Assembly: GCF_000189395.1 (NCBI RefSeq)
Contig: NZ_AEPB01000027.1
Coordinates: forward strand, 6-64,005
DNA from: Planococcus donghaensis MPA1U2
GTDB lineage: Bacteria > Bacillota > Bacilli > Bacillales_A > Planococcaceae
Length of the DNA stretch: 64,000 bases
Reading direction: 5' to 3'
Program-made: the position numbers and the translations under genes
Notes under the pieces: model-generated
Told to the model about the DNA's origin: nothing
Seen by the model: only the letters and a program-made list of their open reading frames with translations
Database searches by the model: none
Shown here: piece by piece, positions 45,347 through 54,647 of the stretch
Position numbering within the stretch: position 1 is the stretch's first letter
How the letters are laid out: each line of letters begins with the position of its first letter

Positions 45347-46520
45347 TTCGGTAAAGAGTAATGGCCATTATGTAAAGAAGCGGTAAAATAGCGCTAAATA
45401 GAACTAGGCCAGTCCAACCACCAGAGGTCCATAAAGGACTTAATACAGAACTTCCTGCTGCGACGCCTATATAGTACGATACCAAATAAAGGCTAGAAGC
45501 ACTGCCTTTGTGGTGAGTTGCTTGCTGGCTGACAGAAGCAGCAGTTAGGGCGTGAGCAGTGAAAAAGCCGAGGCAAGTGACACAAAGACCAACAACAATC
45601 ATCCAAAGATAAGGACTAAGTGTCATGAAAATGCCAGCAGATAAAATAAATACACCTGCTAGACGGACATTGCGTATGCTGAATTTTTCAGCAACACGAC
45701 CAGCCATTGGCGAGCCGATGACACCAATACCATAAGCGAAAAACAAATACGATATCGCCTGCAACGACATAGAAAACGGAGAGGCTGCTAGATAAAAAGG
45801 CAAATACGTCCAAATGCCAGTAAAAGAAGTTTGCAAAACTGTACCAAGACCAAAAACCACCAGTAGAGCAGGGTTTTTTAAGTGAAACAAGAAGCCTTCT
45901 ATATCTTTTGCAAAGCTTACTTGGCTAGAGTTGAAATTCTGTGATGGTGGTAGTAAATAAAGGACAATAACGAATATGAAGAGTCCCGTCACCGCAAAAG
46001 CATAAAAGGAAATTTGCCACGAGAAATGGTCAGTTAGAAAGCCTGTTGAAATTCGACCTATCATTCCACCAAGGACATTGCTAGAAATATAAAGTGCAGT
46101 CGCATAAGCAATGTTTTTTCGATCGATTTCCTCACTTATGTATGCAAGAGCAGCAGCAGGAACACCTGCTAGTGCAAAGCCTTGAATAAAACGAAGAAAT
46201 AATAAGATAGAAAATGAATCGGTCAAAGGAATGATGAAAAAAGGAATGGCTGAACCGATTAAGGAATAAATAATATACGATTTTCTGCCGTTGCGATCAG
46301 AAAAAAATCCGAGAATAATTAGTCCAAGTATTAAACCGATAATGGTTAGGGCTAAAGATAAGCTAGCTGTGGAAACTGGAACTTGAAATTCTTCTACAAA
46401 AACTGGCAACAATGGCTGCACAGCATACATATTTGCAAACGTAAATAACGACGCAAATAGAAGACTGAGGATGATTTTCCAGAACTGGCGATCTTTAACG
46501 GTGTATCGTGGAGATTCCAT
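45321..46520 (-). CDS. MFS transporter (YnfM-like)
   Basis: A 399-residue major facilitator with twelve helices. The loop 2-3 motif reads GFFSDRNGRKSYI, and FIQGFALAGVPAAALAYISEE resembles helix 4-5 of the YnfM/AraJ-like drug and sugar efflux group. The substrate is unknown. It is a single gene with convergent neighbours downstream. Confidence 0.88.
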   Translation of the reverse strand: MESPRYTVKDRQFWKIILSLLFASLFTFANMYAVQPLLPVFVEEFQVPVSTASLSLALTIIGLILGLIILGFFSDRNGRKSYIIYSLIGSAIPFFIIPLTDSFSILLFLRFIQGFALAGVPAAALAYISEEIDRKNIAYATALYISSNVLGGMIGRISTGFLTDHFSWQISFYAFAVTGLFIFVIVLYLLPPSQNFNSSQVSFAKDIEGFLFHLKNPALLVVFGLGTVLQTSFTGIWTYLPFYLAASPFSMSLQAISYLFFAYGIGVIGSPMAGRVAEKFSIRNVRLAGVFILSAGIFMTLSPYLWMIVVGLCVTCLGFFTAHALTAASVSQQATHHKGSASSLYLVSYYIGVAAGSSVLSPLWTSGGWTGLVLFSAILPLLYIMAITLYRKKAGSSRR

Positions 46521-46616
46521 AAATCACATCCGATCGACAATCACTAATGAGTGAAGAGGTCTATAATACTTGCCATTTTACCATTAATCATCCATTTTTT
46601 CGAAAAAGAGCAACAG

Positions 46617-46645
46617 AAAACCCGCATGCAGAGGCAGCGGGTTTT
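46617..46645 (-). terminator. terminator of the 143-residue gene
   Basis: Stem AAAACCCGC/GCGGGTTTT with an 11-base loop and T-rich end on the minus strand. Confidence 0.75.
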
Positions 46646-46647
46646 TC

Positions 46648-47079
46648 TTATAACTTATTGAAGAAAGAAAGAATTTGTTTTTTAGTCGGTTCTTGCAAAC
46701 GGTAACGCAGTTCTTTGTTTTGTGTGTTAACGATATGGTAAGCAGGATTTTCAGCAACAGTGAATTTCCAATGTGGTTTTGTGTTTTTCTTTTTAATTTG
46801 GAGTTCAGGAAGCATCATTTTAGACGTGAAGCTTTCCAGTTTTGCCATTAAAAAGGTATCCATGTACCGTACAATCAAAAAGCCTTGTTGGCGTTCTGGA
46901 TCGAACTTTGCCAAATTAAATTCACTGACGTCAAATCCCTTTTCATATCGCTGAACAGATGGGGACAACACAAAACAATCTTCATTCGTAAAAATTGTTG
47001 AGTTTCCTTGTTGTTTCAGCCCTAATTCTTCAACCAGAAAATCCTTGTTGACGAGACTCATTTCGCGTGCAGTAGCCAT
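46648..47079 (-). CDS. hypothetical protein
   Basis: A 143-residue soluble protein with no signal or membrane segment. It reads as alternating strands and helices (FLIVRYMDTFLMAKLESF, HWKFTVAENPAYHIVNTQ). No known motif recognised. AGGAGG stands six bases before ATG 47079; an extended -10 and a terminator flank it, so it is a real single-gene unit. Confidence 0.72.
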   Translation of the reverse strand: MATAREMSLVNKDFLVEELGLKQQGNSTIFTNEDCFVLSPSVQRYEKGFDVSEFNLAKFDPERQQGFLIVRYMDTFLMAKLESFTSKMMLPELQIKKKNTKPHWKFTVAENPAYHIVNTQNKELRYRLQEPTKKQILSFFNKL

Positions 47080-47112
47080 GTGATTCCTCCTAATATAAAT
47101 CGTAGTTCTTCT

Positions 47113-47121
47113 ATTATAACA
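47113..47121 (-). promoter_or_regulatory. extended -10 promoter of the 143-residue gene
   Basis: Minus strand TGTTATAAT: consensus -10 with the TGn extension, 34 bases before the ATG. Confidence 0.5.
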
Positions 47122-47345
47122 CTATTTCGCCATTTAAGGGACCTTAACGAATTTTCCATAGATTTAGAGTGTAGAGAATATAAAAGCTTAAGACGATAAA
47201 TCGAACTAATGAAAGACAGAAAATGGACAATAGTGAGATATTGAAGCGTCTTTTAGTAAATAGACTAAGATTTCTCGCAGAGGAAGGATGTTTTTTTAAG
47301 GCTGATGACCAGAAAGGGAATAACGAAGAAGGAGAATGAATTTTC

Positions 47346-47354
47346 TGTTATATT
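47346..47354 (+). promoter_or_regulatory. possible extended -10 promoter of the SRAP gene
   Basis: TGTTATATT, 36 bases before the GTG start. Apart from this and the minus-strand promoter, the 47080-47390 gap shows nothing recognisable, and no LexA box was seen. Confidence 0.35.
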
Positions 47355-47390
47355 TATAGTAACAACGAATTACAGAAAGGGGCGATTAAA

Positions 47391-48068
47391 GTGTGTGGAA
47401 GGTACTCATTGTTTACAGATTATACGGTGTTAATCGAACGCTTCAATATTGAAGAAACAGCATTAAGTAAAGATGAATATTCCGCAAGTTATAACATTGC
47501 ACCTTCTCAGCAAGTAGTCGCGATTGTAAATGATGGAGATAGAAATCGATTGGGTCAGCTGCGATGGGGTTTAATACCGCCGTGGGCAAAAGATGCAAAA
47601 ATCGGTTACAAAATGATCAATGCACGTTCAGAAACGGTCGCAGAAAAACCTAGTTTTCGTTCGGCTTTTAAAAAGAAACGCTGTCTAGTGGTGGCAGACT
47701 CTTTTTACGAATGGCAACATATAGACGGAGAAAAAATTCCAATGCGCATTAAGTTGAAGACTGGAGAGCCTTTTGCTTTTGCAGCACTTTGGGAATCGTG
47801 GAAAGCCCCAGATGGTCAAATAGTGAATAGCTGCGCGATTTTGACGACCGCTCCAAACAAATTGATGGAGTCCATTCATGATAGAATGCCGGTTATATTG
47901 TCAAAAGCTGATGAAAAAACTTGGTTAGATCCGAGCGTAGAAGATGTTGAAACATTGAAAGGGCTACTAAAACCTTATCAAGCTAAAGATATGGAAGCAT
48001 ATCGTGTTTCTCAAGAAGTAAATTCTCCAAAAAACAACAAGCCAGAATTGATTGAAAAAGTTGGCTGA
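47391..48068 (+). CDS. SOS response-associated peptidase (SRAP, YedK/HMCES-like)
   Basis: A 225-residue SRAP protein. After GTG-initiated Met comes Cys2 (MCGRYSLF), the residue that forms a thiazolidine link to abasic sites in single-stranded DNA. NARSETVAEKPSFR holds the conserved Asn and Glu, and SFYEW and a late His (SIHDRMPVIL) complete the site. It protects abasic DNA at forks. The site AAAGGGGC precedes the GTG. Confidence 0.95.
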   Translation: MCGRYSLFTDYTVLIERFNIEETALSKDEYSASYNIAPSQQVVAIVNDGDRNRLGQLRWGLIPPWAKDAKIGYKMINARSETVAEKPSFRSAFKKKRCLVVADSFYEWQHIDGEKIPMRIKLKTGEPFAFAALWESWKAPDGQIVNSCAILTTAPNKLMESIHDRMPVILSKADEKTWLDPSVEDVETLKGLLKPYQAKDMEAYRVSQEVNSPKNNKPELIEKVG

Positions 48069-48111
48069 AACAAAAAAGTTGTGCATGTAATTAGCTGAGG
48101 GAGGGATGAAC

Positions 48112-48960
48112 ATGAAAAGTGGGTTGGTATTAGAAGGCGGTGGTATGCGAGGTGTCTATACGGGTGGTGTTCTCGAAAAGCTATTGGAAGAACATATTTT
48201 CGTAGACTACGTGATTGGTGTCTCTGCAGGAGCCTGTCATGCCTCTTCTTACATTTCGAGACAGAATGGTCGAAATCGAGAAGTTACCATTGGTTATGTT
48301 AATCATCCAGAATATCTTTCAGTTAAGAATTTACTAACTAAGCGAGAACTATTTGGGATGGATTTAATTTTTGATAAAATACCAAATAGTTTAGTCCCGT
48401 TTGACTATGATCGCTTTCACGACGCTACAGAAGAGTTTGTTGTGGGAGTAACAGATTGTGTAACAGGTGAAGCAATTTATTTTGAAAAGCAAAGACGCCC
48501 AGAAGATGTGTTAACAATTGTTAGAGCGTCGAGTTCCTTGCCATTCATGTCTCAACCAGTGGAATTTGAAGGAAAACTTTTAATGGATGGTAGCATTGCA
48601 GACCCGCTGCCCATTCGAAAAGCGTTATCAGATGGAGTAACCAAACCCATTATTATTTTGACGAGAGAAAAAGGCTACCGGAAAAAAAGGAGTCGATTTG
48701 CTGGAATTATGGCAGCATTTGTTCGACAATACCCGGCAATAGCAAAGACTATGGAGAACCGCCATTTGTATTATAATGAAACCATGGAGTTTATCGAGCA
48801 AATGGAAAAAGAAGGGTTGGCGATGGTGATTCGACCAAAAGATTTATACAAAATCAAAGGGCTCGAGCGCAACCCAGTGAAATTAGAAACTCTTTATAAT
48901 CAAGGCTATCAAGATGCTACGAACCAATTGGATGAGTTGTTTTGTTTTCTGCAAAACTAA
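48112..48960 (+). CDS. patatin-like phospholipase family protein
   Basis: A 282-residue patatin hydrolase with oxyanion loop LEGGGMRGVYTGGVL, nucleophile GVSAGA (GXSXG) and catalytic DGSIADP (Asp of the Ser-Asp dyad). Expected to act on lipid esters; the substrate is unknown. GAGGGAGG is seven bases before ATG 48112, while the ATG at 48106 sits directly on the ribosome site and is less likely. Confidence 0.92.
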   Translation: MKSGLVLEGGGMRGVYTGGVLEKLLEEHIFVDYVIGVSAGACHASSYISRQNGRNREVTIGYVNHPEYLSVKNLLTKRELFGMDLIFDKIPNSLVPFDYDRFHDATEEFVVGVTDCVTGEAIYFEKQRRPEDVLTIVRASSSLPFMSQPVEFEGKLLMDGSIADPLPIRKALSDGVTKPIIILTREKGYRKKRSRFAGIMAAFVRQYPAIAKTMENRHLYYNETMEFIEQMEKEGLAMVIRPKDLYKIKGLERNPVKLETLYNQGYQDATNQLDELFCFLQN

Positions 48961-49016
48961 TTTTTAGTAACGACTAGAATGGCATCATGGTAAAGTTAGT
49001 AAAGGGTGGACACTTT

Positions 49017-49463
49017 ATGCTCACTGCATTAAATCACCAAGACAAACAAGTTGCTGAAAAAATTCAGCAAATCCAACAAGCTGCTTACCGGATAGAAGCA
49101 GAGCTTATGGGATTTTTTGAAATTCCGCAGCTTCGCGAAACGGTTCATGAAATCCAAAATAGCACGGAGATGTTTATTGGGTATAGCGAAGAGCAATTGC
49201 AAGGAGTTCTTTCTTATAAAATAGAAGAAGGAGTGATTGATATCCACCGACTAGTAGTTGCTCCTGCTCACTTTCGAAAAGGAATTGGTCGGAAATTATT
49301 AAGTGAAGTACTGAAAAAATATCGTACGCATGACTTTAAAGTTAGTACGGGCTCAGCCAATCAACCAGCGATTACGCTGTACAAGCTGCTCGGTTTTCAA
49401 GAAATAGGCGTGATCGAAATAGCTCCAGGTATTTACTGTACACAACTATATTTAACTAACTAA
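49017..49463 (+). CDS. GNAT family N-acetyltransferase
   Basis: A 148-residue GNAT protein with the acetyl-CoA motif LVVAPAHFRKGIGRKLL and the downstream NQPAITLYKLLGFQEIG. Substrate unknown. ATG 49017 follows AAAGGGTGG at good spacing; the ORF could start at 48987. It is followed 25 bases later by an Lrp-type regulator on the same strand. Confidence 0.87.
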   Translation: MLTALNHQDKQVAEKIQQIQQAAYRIEAELMGFFEIPQLRETVHEIQNSTEMFIGYSEEQLQGVLSYKIEEGVIDIHRLVVAPAHFRKGIGRKLLSEVLKKYRTHDFKVSTGSANQPAITLYKLLGFQEIGVIEIAPGIYCTQLYLTN

Positions 49464-49488
49464 TAAAAAAAGAGCTTGAGGTGTATTT

Positions 49489-49938
49489 ATGAAACTAGAT
49501 GAGATTGATCGAAAAATACTAGCATTACTAACGGGCAATGGCCGTATGTCGTATGTGGATATTGGCAAAGAACTTAACTTATCGCGAGTGGCTATTCGAG
49601 AAAGAGTGCATCAACTGACAGAGGCTGGAGTGATTGAAAGTTTTACAGTGGTCATTAACAGTGAAAAAGTAGGTAAAAAAGTATCTGGCTTTTTTGAAGT
49701 AGATTGTGAGCCGGCTTCACTTGTAAAAGTAGCTCAAGCTTTAGCTGATAATCCGAGCGTCGCTAGTTGCTACCAAATGACTGGACCATCAACACTTCAC
49801 ATGCATGTACTGGTTGATGATTTTATTGACCTTGAAAAGTTCATCAACGAAGAAATGTATGCACTAGAAGGTATTACGAGAGTAGAGAGTCATATTCTGC
49901 TGCGTCGTTTCAAGAGCCGTACAGGCATGAAGTTATAA
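49489..49938 (+). CDS. Lrp/AsnC family transcriptional regulator
   Basis: A 149-residue regulator: N-terminal helix-turn-helix (DIGKELNLSRVAIRERVHQL) and a RAM ligand domain (about 65-145) with ALADNPSVASCYQMTGPSTLHM. Such proteins sense amino acids or related metabolites. It lies between the GNAT gene and the peptide ABC operon; control of either is possible but not shown. Confidence 0.9.
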   Translation: MKLDEIDRKILALLTGNGRMSYVDIGKELNLSRVAIRERVHQLTEAGVIESFTVVINSEKVGKKVSGFFEVDCEPASLVKVAQALADNPSVASCYQMTGPSTLHMHVLVDDFIDLEKFINEEMYALEGITRVESHILLRRFKSRTGMKL

Positions 49939-49966
49939 AAGTCTACAGCTGAAAAGCTGTGGGCTT
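49938..49966 (+). terminator. terminator after the Lrp-type gene
   Basis: A 13-bp stem with two G-T pairs (AAAGTCTACAGCT with AGCTGTGGGCTTT), GAAA loop and T run. Confidence 0.85.
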
Positions 49967-50143
49967 TATTTTTTTGGATAAGAATAACCAAAAATAAATT
50001 ATTGATAGTTTGAAACGTACAAAAAGTTATATGAATTAGAATAAATGGAACTTTGTGTAAGCTAAAGTATAAAAAATTCATACTTTTGTAAAAAGAGTGT
50101 ATCTTTTTTGAAATATATCCTCTATAATCAAAATTATCAAAAA

Positions 50144-50191
50144 ATAATCATTTGATAAGCTAAATTAAGAAAATGCTTAACAAATGATTAT
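50144..50191 (+). promoter_or_regulatory. inverted repeat ahead of the peptide ABC operon
   Basis: Perfect 11-bp arms ATAATCATTTG (50144-50154) and CAAATGATTAT (50181-50191) with a 26-base spacer, ending just before the AGGAGGTG ribosome site. A TATAAT is at 50123-50128. The repeat may be a repressor site or an RNA hairpin that limits access to the ribosome site. Confidence 0.45.
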
Positions 50192-50204
50192 AGGAGGTGT
50201 ATTG

Positions 50205-51146
50205 TTGATTTCTTTAATCGTACGTCGAGCTTTGCAATTACTTTTCTTGTTGGTCGGTATTTCTTTTCTCGTGTTTTCTTCAATGTATATCGCACCAGGA
50301 GATCCAGCGGCTGTTATTGGTGGTCCTACAGCGACTGAATCAGATATTACTGCGATTCGAGACAATTTAGGATTAAATGATCCTTTCTTGACTCAATATG
50401 CGAGATACGTGGGGAATGCTGTACAAGGTGACTTTGGTTATTCATATCAGACCAGTCAACCCGTTGCTGATGCCATTATGATTCGATTTCCCAATACGTT
50501 GAAATTAGCAATTGCCAGTATGATAGTTGCGGTGATTCTTGGAGTTATTACCGGATTGGTTTCCGCATTAAAACAAAATTCTCTTTTAGATGTCTCGGCA
50601 ACTACTTTTGCTCTTGCAGGAATTTCCATCCCTAATTTTTGGCTCGGGGCATTGTTAATTTTAGTGTTCTCTGTAAACCTCCAATGGTTACCTGTAGGGG
50701 GCATGTCGAATCCATTTTATACAATTGACGGCATTAAGGAATTGATATTACCAGCAATTACGTTAGGAACCGGTTCGGCGGCTATGATTGCTCGAATGAC
50801 GCGATCTTCGATGTTAGAAGTAATTCGCGCTGATTACGTTCGAACTGCACGTGCAAAAGGCGTGAAAGAAAAAAATGTTATTTGGATTCATACATTAAAA
50901 AATGCCATGATTCCAATCATTACTGTAATTGGTTTGAACTTCGGACTATTACTCGGGGGCACGATTATTACGGAAAAGGTATTTGCGATTAATGGCGTTG
51001 GCCGATTGATGATTGATGCTATTGCTGCTCGAGACTTCCCGATGGTACAAGGTTCAGTCTTACTTGTGGCCACGTTATTTGTACTAGTCAATTTAATCGT
51101 GGATATCGTTTATACGTACATAGATCCACGCATTAAGTATGAATAG
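50205..51146 (+). CDS. peptide-type ABC transporter permease (DppB/OppB-like)
   Basis: A 314-residue permease with six helices and the EAA motif EVIRADYVRTARAKGVKEKNV. First gene of a five-gene importer. The start is TTG 50205 (TTG 50202 also in frame), five bases after AGGAGGTG; the ATG at 50184 lies ahead of the ribosome site. By order and pairing with a gamma-glutamyltransferase, the cargo may be glutathione or gamma-glutamyl peptides; this is inference. Confidence 0.9.
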   Translation: MISLIVRRALQLLFLLVGISFLVFSSMYIAPGDPAAVIGGPTATESDITAIRDNLGLNDPFLTQYARYVGNAVQGDFGYSYQTSQPVADAIMIRFPNTLKLAIASMIVAVILGVITGLVSALKQNSLLDVSATTFALAGISIPNFWLGALLILVFSVNLQWLPVGGMSNPFYTIDGIKELILPAITLGTGSAAMIARMTRSSMLEVIRADYVRTARAKGVKEKNVIWIHTLKNAMIPIITVIGLNFGLLLGGTIITEKVFAINGVGRLMIDAIAARDFPMVQGSVLLVATLFVLVNLIVDIVYTYIDPRIKYE

Positions 51147-51161
51147 AGAGGAGGAGAAGCC

Positions 51162-52049
51162 ATGACAACAGCTGAAACACTCGAGCTAAAGCCGAAAAAA
51201 AGAGAAAAATATTATATAACGACGCTCAAACGATTGTTTAAGAACAAATTAGCTGTGATTGGACTAGTGATTGTAATTCTTCAAATTTTAATCGCGATTT
51301 TTGCGCCGTTTATTACAATCCATGATCCGATCAAGCAAAATTTAGCGAATAGTGAAATGCCAGTTTTTAGTGAAGGGCATTGGTTGGGAACAGACAATTA
51401 TGGGCGTGATGTTTGGAGTCGGATCGTTTACGGTGCACGAATTTCTCTTGTTGTAGGAAGTGTAGCCGTTACTTTAGGGCTTGTAGGAGGAATTATTTTA
51501 GGAATGTTGGCAGGCTATTATCGTAAATTAGATGCCATCATCATGCGCTTCGTAGACTTGCTGTTTTCGTTTCCAGGCATTCTACTCGCTATGTTAATCA
51601 TTGCGATTCTTGGCACAAGTTTAGTAAATGTAGCAATCGCTATCAGCATTTGGTCAATTCCGACGTGTGCTCGAATTGTCAGAGGGTCGGTACTGTCCAT
51701 AAAAGAAAAAGAGTACATCATGGCCATGCGCTCAATGGGTGCATCTGATTTGCGCATTATGATTCGCCACATTTTACCGAATGCTTCTGCACCAATTATC
51801 GTATTTGCCACTATGCGAATGGCGACAGCAATTTTATCGACTGCTGCATTAAGTTATTTAGGACTTGGTGCACAGCCACCGACTCCTGAGTGGGGAGCAA
51901 TGATTTCACAGGGGCAGGATTTCATGTGGTCTTCACCACATTTGACCATCGTTCCCGGGATTGCAATTATGTTAACGGTTTTCGCATTTAACGTACTCGG
52001 CGATGGACTTCGAGATGCGCTTGATCCGAATATGGATTTACAACAATAA
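51162..52049 (+). CDS. peptide-type ABC transporter permease (DppC/OppC-like)
   Basis: A 295-residue permease with a cytoplasmic N terminus (about 35 residues), six helices and GTDNYGRDVWSRIVYGAR plus the EAA loop KEKEYIMAMRSMGASDLRIMIRH. It pairs with the DppB-like protein in the membrane channel. GAGGAGGAG precedes the ATG. Confidence 0.93.
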   Translation: MTTAETLELKPKKREKYYITTLKRLFKNKLAVIGLVIVILQILIAIFAPFITIHDPIKQNLANSEMPVFSEGHWLGTDNYGRDVWSRIVYGARISLVVGSVAVTLGLVGGIILGMLAGYYRKLDAIIMRFVDLLFSFPGILLAMLIIAILGTSLVNVAIAISIWSIPTCARIVRGSVLSIKEKEYIMAMRSMGASDLRIMIRHILPNASAPIIVFATMRMATAILSTAALSYLGLGAQPPTPEWGAMISQGQDFMWSSPHLTIVPGIAIMLTVFAFNVLGDGLRDALDPNMDLQQ

Positions 52050-52069
52050 AACATACAGGGGGATTTTTA

Positions 52070-53623
52070 ATGAATAAAAAATGGTTGTTTGCATTAGTGT
52101 TGATCGGCTTACTTATCTTAGGCGCATGTTCAGAAAGCACAATTCCTGAAGGGGCAGAAAGTAACGGAAGTTCAAGTTCTTCTGAAGCAGGAGACCAAGA
52201 AGTGATTTATGCTTCAACAACAGACGCTGTGGGATTATCACCAACTATGACGAATGATTCGGTGTCTTCAAGTGTCATGTCTCAAATTTATGAAAATTTA
52301 TTTGAACGGAATCCAGAAACAATGGAAATTGAACCGAAACTTGCAGAGTCTTATGAAAACCCTGATGAACTAACGTGGGTGATTAAGTTAAAAGAAGGAA
52401 TCGAATTTCAAGATGGAACACCCTTTAATGCAGAAGCAGTAAAATACACATTTGAAAAACTAATTGACCCGGCGACTGCAGCACCACGTGCATCGTTACT
52501 AGAGCCAATTGATACGATAACAGCAGTAGATGAAACAACAGTCGAAATAAAAACAAAATATCCGTATGGACCTTTGTTGGCAGCTTTGTCTCATTCAAAT
52601 GCGGCAATTATTTCTCCAACAGCAGATGAAGCACAAGACTTGATGCAAAATCCAGTGGGAACAGGACCATTTAAGTTTGAGAGCTGGAACCAAGGTGACC
52701 AAGTAGTACTCGTTAAAAATGAAGACTATTGGAATGGTGCACCGACACTTGATAAAGTGACGTACAAAGTTGTGCCTGAAGTATCAACAGCTATTTCTAT
52801 GTTGCAAACAGGAGAGGTCAATTTTATTGATGCGTTGCCTTCAGAACAACTATCACGTGTAGAATCATTAGAAAATATTGACGTAACGAAAAAAGACGGC
52901 ACACCTGTATATTACTTAACATTTAACCACTCGCAAGAACGTAACGAAAACCCGGATTTCCGAAAAGCGGTAGCAAGTGCAATTAATCGTGATGCTTTTG
53001 TTGAAAAATTAAATGGACTCGGGGTAAGAAGTAACAGCGTTCTCGGGCCTCAAGTTTTCGGTTACGACGAGTCGGCTGACGAAGCCGGAACTGCGTATGA
53101 CCCAGAAGCAGCTAAACAATTAGTAGAAGAAAACGGTTTTGGTGACGAGCCAATTAAATTACTTGCGGCAAATCGCGATAACTTTATCCTTATGGCAGAA
53201 ATCGTTCAAGCTCAATTAACAGAAGCAGGATTTAATGTAGAAATTGAAACAATGGAATGGGCAACTTTCCTTGATACAGCAAGAGCGGGCGAATACGATT
53301 TAACTTTCTTAAGCTGGTCTAATGTAACAAGCGACGGCTCTGAGATGCTTTATCCTAATTTCCACTCAGATAATGTAGGAGCTTCAAACCGAGCGCAATA
53401 CAGCAATCCGGAATTTGACAAACTGGTTGAAGCATCACGTACAACCGTAGACCAAGATGAACGTAAAAAATATTTAGATCAAGCGAACCAATTGATGTTA
53501 GATGAAGATGCGGTCGTTGTGATGTATCACGGCGTCGTGACGGCAGCTACAGATAAATCGATTAAAGGTCTTGAACTAGATCCGAATGGCCAATGGTTCT
53601 TACAAAATGTAACAAGAGAGTAG
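52070..53623 (+). CDS. substrate-binding lipoprotein of the peptide ABC importer (SBP family 5)
   Basis: A 517-residue extracellular solute-binding protein. The signal peptide ends at LILGAC (Cys20) and a Ser/Glu-rich linker follows. Family 5 features: YENLFERNPETMEIEPKLAESYE and VGTGPFKFESWNQGD. It binds peptides or glutathione-like compounds for the two permeases. It is encoded between the permeases and the ATPases. Confidence 0.93.
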   Translation: MNKKWLFALVLIGLLILGACSESTIPEGAESNGSSSSSEAGDQEVIYASTTDAVGLSPTMTNDSVSSSVMSQIYENLFERNPETMEIEPKLAESYENPDELTWVIKLKEGIEFQDGTPFNAEAVKYTFEKLIDPATAAPRASLLEPIDTITAVDETTVEIKTKYPYGPLLAALSHSNAAIISPTADEAQDLMQNPVGTGPFKFESWNQGDQVVLVKNEDYWNGAPTLDKVTYKVVPEVSTAISMLQTGEVNFIDALPSEQLSRVESLENIDVTKKDGTPVYYLTFNHSQERNENPDFRKAVASAINRDAFVEKLNGLGVRSNSVLGPQVFGYDESADEAGTAYDPEAAKQLVEENGFGDEPIKLLAANRDNFILMAEIVQAQLTEAGFNVEIETMEWATFLDTARAGEYDLTFLSWSNVTSDGSEMLYPNFHSDNVGASNRAQYSNPEFDKLVEASRTTVDQDERKKYLDQANQLMLDEDAVVVMYHGVVTAATDKSIKGLELDPNGQWFLQNVTRE

Positions 53624-53630
53624 GGAAAGT

Positions 53631-54647
53631 ATGGCAGAGACATTACTTGAAGTGAAAAATCTAGTAACATCTTTTCGTACAGGAGAAGGTTCATTGCAAG
53701 CGGTCAGAGATGTCTCTTTTCATGTAGATAAAGGAGAAACTTTGTGTATCGTTGGAGAATCAGGTTGTGGAAAAAGTATCACTTCTTTATCTGTAATGAG
53801 ACTCCTTCCTTCTAATGGTTCGATTGGAAATGGAGAGATTTTATTAAATGGAGAGTCTCTTCAAAAGCTTTCACCAGAGCAAATGCGACGCATTCGAGGC
53901 AATAAGATGTCGATGATTTTTCAGGAACCCATGACTGCGTTGAATCCGGTACTGACCATCGGCTATCAATTGCGGGAACCTTTGCTTTTGCATCATAAAT
54001 TATCTAAAAAAGAAGCAAGTAAGCAAAGCATTGAATTACTCAGACAAGTAGGAATCCCAAATCCTGATAAACGATTAAACCAATATCCGCACGAACTAAG
54101 TGGAGGGATGAGGCAACGTGTCATGATTGCTATGGCACTTGCTTGCCACCCGAGCTTGTTAATAGCAGATGAACCCACAACTGCTTTAGACGTGACAATT
54201 CAAGCGCAAATTTTAGACTTGATCAAAGATTTAAAAGACAAATTGGATATGGGTGTGTTGATGATTACGCATGACATGGGCGTTGTCGCAGAGGTTGCTG
54301 ATCGAGTCATGGTCATGTATGCAGGTAAAAAAATTGAAGAAGGACCTGTTCGAGAAATTTTCGAGAACCCTCAACACCCTTATACAATTGGGTTGTTAAA
54401 CTCTGTCCCAAATGTAGACGATCCGGAATTCGAGTTAGAACCGATTCCTGGTAATATGCCAGGTCTAAATGAAGAGATATCCGGCTGTCGCTTCCATCCA
54501 CGTTGTAAGTTTGCGATGGACAAATGCAAAACTGATGCGCCTCCAGAATTCCGTGCAGGAAAAGGGCATTATGCAAGCTGCTGGCTAGCTGATAAGGAGG
54601 CTGAAACGGTTGACAACAATCGAGAAAAAATCACCCTTAAAGTCTGA
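53631..54647 (+). CDS. peptide ABC transporter ATP-binding protein (DppD/OppD-like)
   Basis: A 338-residue ATPase with Walker A GESGCGKS, signature LSGGMRQR, Walker B LLIADEPTTALD and the oligopeptide C-terminal extension with the four-Cys iron-sulfur type pattern (CRFHPRCKFAMDKC and a later CW). It starts 7 bases after the binding-protein stop and overlaps the next ATPase by 38 bases. Confidence 0.93.
   Translation: MAETLLEVKNLVTSFRTGEGSLQAVRDVSFHVDKGETLCIVGESGCGKSITSLSVMRLLPSNGSIGNGEILLNGESLQKLSPEQMRRIRGNKMSMIFQEPMTALNPVLTIGYQLREPLLLHHKLSKKEASKQSIELLRQVGIPNPDKRLNQYPHELSGGMRQRVMIAMALACHPSLLIADEPTTALDVTIQAQILDLIKDLKDKLDMGVLMITHDMGVVAEVADRVMVMYAGKKIEEGPVREIFENPQHPYTIGLLNSVPNVDDPEFELEPIPGNMPGLNEEISGCRFHPRCKFAMDKCKTDAPPEFRAGKGHYASCWLADKEAETVDNNREKITLKV

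Noticed and set aside
50132-50146. CodY-box-like sequence before the peptide ABC operon
   Set aside because: It has three mismatches to AATTTTCWGAAAATT in an AT-rich leader, so chance occurrence is likely.
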